Positions 60,242 through 64,000 of a stretch of 64,000 bases of DNA are shown here, piece by piece. This stretch comes from an uncultured Spirochaetales bacterium (lineage in GTDB: Bacteria > Spirochaetota > Spirochaetia > Sphaerochaetales > Sphaerochaetaceae). Position numbers and translations under genes: made by a program. The stretch spans positions 186,001-250,000 of the forward strand of contig CALXYO010000002.1 in assembly GCA_944393005.1 (NCBI GenBank). The letters are read 5' to 3'. Under the pieces are notes generated by a model. That model did not search any database and was not told the origin of the DNA. It was given only the letters and a program-made list of their open reading frames with translations. The stretch's first letter is position 1. Every line of letters begins with the position of its first letter.

Positions 60242-60962
60242 AGGAAAGACCGTGATCATTACAGGCGCCTCCCGCGGCATAGGCAAGGCTGTTGCCCTGA
60301 AACTTGCGTCCCTCGGTGCTGATATCGCAGTGATATACGCGGGCAACACTGAAGCGGCCATGCAGACTGTAAGCGAATGCACTGCATACGGTGTGAAGGC
60401 TGCGGCATACAGATGCAACGTGGCCTCTTCTGAAGATGTGAAGGCGACGGTTTCAGAAGTGAAGAAAGATTTCGGATCCGTCCATATTCTCGTCAACAAT
60501 GCCGGAATAACCCGTGACGGGCTCATCGCCATGATGAGCGAGGATGCATGGGATGAGGTCATGGACACAAACCTCAAAGGAGCATACCTGATGATCAGGG
60601 CCGTCTGTCCGCTGATGCTCAGGGCAAAAGAAGGAAAGATCATAAACATCAGCTCCGTTTCCGGCCTCATGGGAAATGCAGGACAGGCAAACTATGCTGC
60701 ATCAAAAGCAGGTCTCATCGGCCTGACGAAGTCTGTCGCAAGGGAACTGGCATCCAAAGGCATCACATGCAATGCAGTTGCACCCGGTTTCATAAAAAGC
60801 GACATGACAAAGGATATAAAGGAAGACAATCCGCTCCTGGCATCGATTCCTCTCATGAGGACCGGCCGGAGCGAGGATGTGGCTTCAGCCGTCGCATTCC
60901 TTGCCTCTTCATCCTACATAACAGGTGAAGTGATCAGGGTGGACGGCGGACTTGCGATGTAA
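60234..60962 (+). CDS. fabG: 3-oxoacyl-ACP reductase FabG
   Basis: NADPH-dependent reduction of the 3-oxoacyl-ACP. The 242-residue short-chain dehydrogenase has TGASRGIGKAVALKLA, NNAGITRDGL, the catalytic serine in INISSVSG (about residue 138), YAASKAG, and the VAPGFIKSDM loop. Overlaps fabD by 8 nt, after an AGAGGAGG site. Confidence 0.95.
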   Translation: MFEGKTVIITGASRGIGKAVALKLASLGADIAVIYAGNTEAAMQTVSECTAYGVKAAAYRCNVASSEDVKATVSEVKKDFGSVHILVNNAGITRDGLIAMMSEDAWDEVMDTNLKGAYLMIRAVCPLMLRAKEGKIINISSVSGLMGNAGQANYAASKAGLIGLTKSVARELASKGITCNAVAPGFIKSDMTKDIKEDNPLLASIPLMRTGRSEDVASAVAFLASSSYITGEVIRVDGGLAM

Positions 60963-60973
60963 AGGAAATGACT

Positions 60974-62209
60974 ATGGAAGAAAGACGCGTTGTAGTAACA
61001 GGCCTCGGTACCGTAAGCCCTGTAGGCAATACAGTCACTGAAGCCTGGGAAAATCTTGTGAACGGCGTATGCGGTATCGGCGAAATCACACGTTTTGATA
61101 CCGCAGGCTATAAGGCAAAGCTCGATGCGGAAGTAAAGAACTTCAACGCACGTGACTGGATGGACAAAAGCGAGATGCTCAGAAGCGATCTGTACGCGCA
61201 GTACGCGATCGCGGCAAGCCAGCAGGCCATCGACGACAGCGGCATTGCAGGCAGTGTCGACGCACAGCGCTTTGCCGTCTATTACGGAAGCGGTATCGGA
61301 GGAATAAACACCTTCACCTGCGAAATGAGGAAGCTCGACTCAAGAGGTCCTTCAAGAGTCTCTCCCTTCTTCGTGCCCATGATGATACCGAACATGGCTG
61401 CTGGAATGATTGCTATAAGATTCGGCTGCAAAGGCCCTGCCCTGCCGGCAGTGACCGCATGTGCATCCGGAACCAACGCAATAGGAGAAGCATACCGCCT
61501 CATCCGCCACGGCTATGCCGATGCAGTGATCACCGGCGGTGCGGAAGCCGCCATCAGCGAACCCGGAGTCGCAGGATTCCAGAACATGCAGGCGCTCTCT
61601 GTCTCCACTGATCCTGCAGCAGCTTCGCTGCCATTCGACAGGAGAAGAGCCGGCTTCGTGATCGGCGAAGGCGCCGCCACACTGATCCTTGAGGAATATG
61701 AGAGGGCGAAGAAGCGCGGTGCACATATCTACGGAGAGGTCACCGGTTACGGATCAACCTGTGATGCATACCACATCACGGCTCCGGCACCCGACGCAGA
61801 AGGCGGCGCAAGAGCCATCAGGCAGGCACTGGAGGAATCTGGCTGGAAGGAAGATGAGAGGATCTATATAAATGCCCACGGAACCGGAACCCCGCTCAAC
61901 GACAAAGGTGAGACACTGGCCATAAAGAGCGCACTCGGCCACGATGCGGCATACAAGGCAATGATCTCATCATCCAAATCCATGACGGGACATATGCTCG
62001 GAGCCGCAGGTGCATTTGAAGCAATGGTGTCGCTTCTTACTCTTGAGAAAGGCATCGTCACACCGACGATAAACCTCATTGAGAAAGATAGCGACTGTGA
62101 CCTTGATTATGTTCCGCTTACGGCAAGGGATGCCAGGATGGATATTGCAATCTCAACATCTCTCGGCTTCGGCGGCCACAATGCCGTCATAGCATTCAGG
62201 AAGGTATGA
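60974..62209 (+). CDS. fabF: 3-oxoacyl-ACP synthase II FabF
   Basis: Condenses malonyl-ACP with acyl-ACP. The 411-residue enzyme has the active-site cysteine in VTACASGTNAIGEAYRLI (about residue 162) and the two histidines in NAHGTGTPLNDKGE (about 303) and SMTGHMLGAAGAFEA (about 340). The ATG at 60974 is 7 nt from AAGGAA; an ATG two codons earlier is too close to that site. FabH, which would start chains, is not in the window. Confidence 0.95.
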   Translation: MEERRVVVTGLGTVSPVGNTVTEAWENLVNGVCGIGEITRFDTAGYKAKLDAEVKNFNARDWMDKSEMLRSDLYAQYAIAASQQAIDDSGIAGSVDAQRFAVYYGSGIGGINTFTCEMRKLDSRGPSRVSPFFVPMMIPNMAAGMIAIRFGCKGPALPAVTACASGTNAIGEAYRLIRHGYADAVITGGAEAAISEPGVAGFQNMQALSVSTDPAAASLPFDRRRAGFVIGEGAATLILEEYERAKKRGAHIYGEVTGYGSTCDAYHITAPAPDAEGGARAIRQALEESGWKEDERIYINAHGTGTPLNDKGETLAIKSALGHDAAYKAMISSSKSMTGHMLGAAGAFEAMVSLLTLEKGIVTPTINLIEKDSDCDLDYVPLTARDARMDIAISTSLGFGGHNAVIAFRKV

Positions 62210-62212
62210 CAT

Positions 62213-62632
62213 ATGAATATTGAAGATATCAAGAAATATGCAAGCCTGATGGACGAGCTTTCCCTTACAGGACTTGAAGTCAACGAGGACGGATGCACTG
62301 TCCGTCTGGAAAAAGGATGCAGCATTGCCCCTTCCGCTCCGGTTCAGAAAACGGAAACTTACAAAGTGGAAGCAAAAGAGGATAAGCCGGAAGGAAAGAT
62401 CATCACGTCCCCGATGGTGGGCGTGTTCTACACATCTCCGGCCGAAAATGCCGAGCCTTATGTCAATGTCGGACAGAAGGTCAGAAGCGGAGACACGCTC
62501 TGCCTGATCGAGGCAATGAAACTGATGAACGAGATCAATGCGGAAGAGGACGGAACCATTGCGGAAGTCCTGCAGAAAAACGGTACTGTCGTAGGATTCG
62601 GCACACCGCTTTTCAGAATGATTCAGGGTTGA
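62213..62632 (+). CDS. accB: Biotin carboxyl carrier protein of acetyl-CoA carboxylase
   Basis: The 139-residue protein has a variable linker with Pro/Ala/Lys and a C-terminal lipoyl-like domain with the biotin lysine at about 103 in EAMKLMNEI, preceded by GKIITSPMVGVFY. It carries CO2 from AccC to the carboxyltransferase. It starts 3 nt after fabF. The linker is shorter than in E. coli AccB. Confidence 0.95.
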   Translation: MNIEDIKKYASLMDELSLTGLEVNEDGCTVRLEKGCSIAPSAPVQKTETYKVEAKEDKPEGKIITSPMVGVFYTSPAENAEPYVNVGQKVRSGDTLCLIEAMKLMNEINAEEDGTIAEVLQKNGTVVGFGTPLFRMIQG

Positions 62633-62638
62633 TGCCAT

Positions 62639-63079
62639 ATGGACAGAACACAGATCATGACAATACTCCCCCACAGGAACAGCATGCTGCTTCTTGATGA
62701 GGTGGAAAAGGAAGGAGATGAATCTCACGGCATGTACAGGATAAAGGGAGATGAGTTCTTCCTTGACGGACACTTTCCCGGCAACCCCATAGTTCCGGGT
62801 GTGATTCTGTGCGAAATACTGGCACAGAGTGCCTGCTGTCTCATCGACAGAGAGAAAAGCGAAGGAAAGATAAGCGTCTATGCAGGTCTTGACAAAGTCA
62901 GATTCAAGAGCCCGGTTTTCCCTGGAGACGAGTTCAGGACAAAATGCCGGATCAAGCGCACCATGGGGGATTTCTACTTCTGTGAAGGTGAAGGCTATGT
63001 GGACGGCAGACTTTGCATAAGCGCACTCTTCTCATTCGCTCTTGCAGACAAGGAAGCGGTATGTTCTCGAAAATCCTGA
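62639..63079 (+). CDS. fabZ: 3-hydroxyacyl-ACP dehydratase FabZ
   Basis: Removes water from 3-hydroxyacyl-ACP. The 146-residue hot-dog-fold protein has the start ILPHRNSMLLLDEV and the active-site HFPGNPIVPGVILCEILAQ with His and Glu in place. It lies 6 nt after accB and overlaps accC by 19 nt. Confidence 0.95.
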   Translation: MDRTQIMTILPHRNSMLLLDEVEKEGDESHGMYRIKGDEFFLDGHFPGNPIVPGVILCEILAQSACCLIDREKSEGKISVYAGLDKVRFKSPVFPGDEFRTKCRIKRTMGDFYFCEGEGYVDGRLCISALFSFALADKEAVCSRKS

Positions 63080-64000
63080 TAGCAAACAGAGGCGAGATCG
63101 CCGTCAGAATAATAAGGGCCTGCAAGGAAATGGGGATAAAGACCGTTGCCGTGTACTCACAGGCGGACAGGGATTCCCTGCACAGGGCGCTTGCGGATGA
63201 GAGCATCTGCATAGGTGGCAGCCAGCCTCATGAAAGCTACCTTGACAAGGAAAGGATCATAAGCGCAGCACTGGCGATGAAGGCGAATGCCATCCATCCC
63301 GGATACGGTTTTCTCTCCGAGAATGCTTCCTTCGCCTCCCTCTGCCGTGAGAACGGAATCGCATTCATCGGTCCTGATGCGGACACGATGAAGAAGCTTG
63401 AGGACAAGGCGGAGATGAAAAGGCTTGCCAAGGAAGCCGGTCTTCCCGTCATCCCGGGTACAGGTGTCCTATCATGTGTGGAGGAAGCTCTTGATAAAGC
63501 AGAGGAACTTGGCTACCCGGTCATGCTCAAGGCTTCAAGCGGCGGAGGCGGAAGAGGAATAAGACCCGCATATACCCCGCACGAGCTGGAAGAATGCTTT
63601 CCTGTATCCCAGATGGAGGCTCAGGCTGCTTTCGGAGACGGCTCCCTCTATCTTGAGAAATGCATTGAAAAGGCCCGTCACATCGAGGTCCAGGTCCTGT
63701 GTGATGAATTCGGCAATTCCATAGCACTGGGAGAGAGAGACTGCTCAATACAGCTGAGACACCAGAAACTTATTGAGGAATCGCCTTCTCCGGGACTTGA
63801 CAGGAGTGTCAGGGCACAGCTTCTCGAGATGTCGGAACAGGCTGTCAGGAAACTCGGCTACACAGGAGCCGGCACGCTTGAATTCCTGCTTGACGATTAT
63901 GGTCATTACTACTTCATGGAAATGAACCTGCGTCTTCAGGTTGAACACGGGGTGACGGAAATCCTGACCGGTATCGACCTTGTCAAATGGCAGATCAGGA
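63061..64000 (+). CDS. accC: Biotin carboxylase AccC, C-terminus beyond window
   Basis: ATP-dependent carboxylation of biotin on AccB. 313 codons are visible from the ATG at 63061 (in the fabZ end) to the window edge: FSKILIANRGEIAVRIIRAC, HPGYGFLSEN, the ATP-grasp glycine loop ASSGGGGRGIR, HIEVQVL, ERDCSIQLRHQKLIEESPSP and MEMNLRLQVEH. The last motif usually reads MNTRxQVEHPVTE; here Thr is Leu and Pro is Gly, while the catalytic Glu, Asn, Arg and Gln remain. About 130 residues are missing beyond the window; accD and accA probably follow. Confidence 0.94.
   Translation, partial: MFSKILIANRGEIAVRIIRACKEMGIKTVAVYSQADRDSLHRALADESICIGGSQPHESYLDKERIISAALAMKANAIHPGYGFLSENASFASLCRENGIAFIGPDADTMKKLEDKAEMKRLAKEAGLPVIPGTGVLSCVEEALDKAEELGYPVMLKASSGGGGRGIRPAYTPHELEECFPVSQMEAQAAFGDGSLYLEKCIEKARHIEVQVLCDEFGNSIALGERDCSIQLRHQKLIEESPSPGLDRSVRAQLLEMSEQAVRKLGYTGAGTLEFLLDDYGHYYFMEMNLRLQVEHGVTEILTGIDLVKWQIR

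Noticed and set aside
1..64000. tRNA, rRNA, CRISPR arrays, riboswitches and prophage genes
   Set aside because: None was recognised on reading the gaps between genes; short gaps hold only promoters, operators and terminators.

Overview
The window is about 64 kb of a bacterial chromosome with dense, mostly operonic genes. It most resembles a host-associated spirochaete (Spirochaetota, Sphaerochaetaceae or Treponemataceae type). The evidence is the style of the exported-protein leaders (mature ends such as AQGAKE, AQGASE and ATGTTE), small outer-membrane beta-barrel proteins, and an anaerobic gut-type gene content: radical-SAM sulfatase maturase, FabK enoyl reductase, 4Fe-4S aldo/keto reductase and an old-yellow-enzyme with an Fe-S site. 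No rRNA, tRNA, CRISPR array or prophage was recognised.

Layout. 1-6.8 kb (minus strand): an outer-membrane protein cut by the window edge, an acyl-CoA synthetase, a YibE/F membrane protein, an alkaline phosphatase, a frameshifted membrane gene and an AraC regulator. 6.9-17.7 kb (plus): a glycan module made of a CUT1 sugar importer, GH112 lacto-N-biose/galacto-N-biose phosphorylase, two formylglycine-type sulfatases, an editing deacylase and the anaerobic sulfatase maturase; together these read as uptake and breakdown of sulfated mucin-type glycans. 17.7-30 kb: AraC and LacI regulators, two MATE exporters, TrkH/TrkA potassium uptake, two oxidoreductases, and a zinc/cadmium-type P-ATPase with a separate small metal-binding partner behind a 20-bp palindrome. 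30-39 kb (minus): cupin, YhcH-type protein and ketopantoate-reductase-like genes, then a LivKHMGF importer joined to two divergent isocitrate-lyase/PEP-mutase-fold proteins, all apparently read from one promoter with LacI-type operators.

39-46 kb: ArsR regulator, 2-enoate-reductase-like enzyme, two-subunit aconitase X, an orphan TrpX-like binding protein, and an intact TnpB gene whose right end lies at the 3' end of that binding-protein gene. 46-51 kb (minus): L-tartrate dehydratase subunits with an anion permease, two GntR regulators and a DUF1847 protein; the permease promoter and the promoter of the DUF1847-GntR operon share an operator-like 12-mer. 51-58 kb: small redox proteins, a third MATE exporter, an outer-membrane protein behind a promoter containing a C7 tract, an SLC13-type permease, AvtA and an AEC permease. 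58-64 kb (plus): type II fatty-acid synthesis operon acpP-fabK-fabD-fabG-fabF-accB-fabZ-accC, running off the window.

Three features cut across regions. First, at least nine genes have a -10 hexamer only 6 or 7 nt before the ATG and no ribosome-binding site, which predicts leaderless mRNAs. Second, the fatty-acid operon and the distant acyl-CoA synthetase share a 30-nt promoter element with an inverted repeat, which suggests an unidentified lipid regulator. Third, an outer-membrane protein promoter looks built for slippage-driven phase variation.
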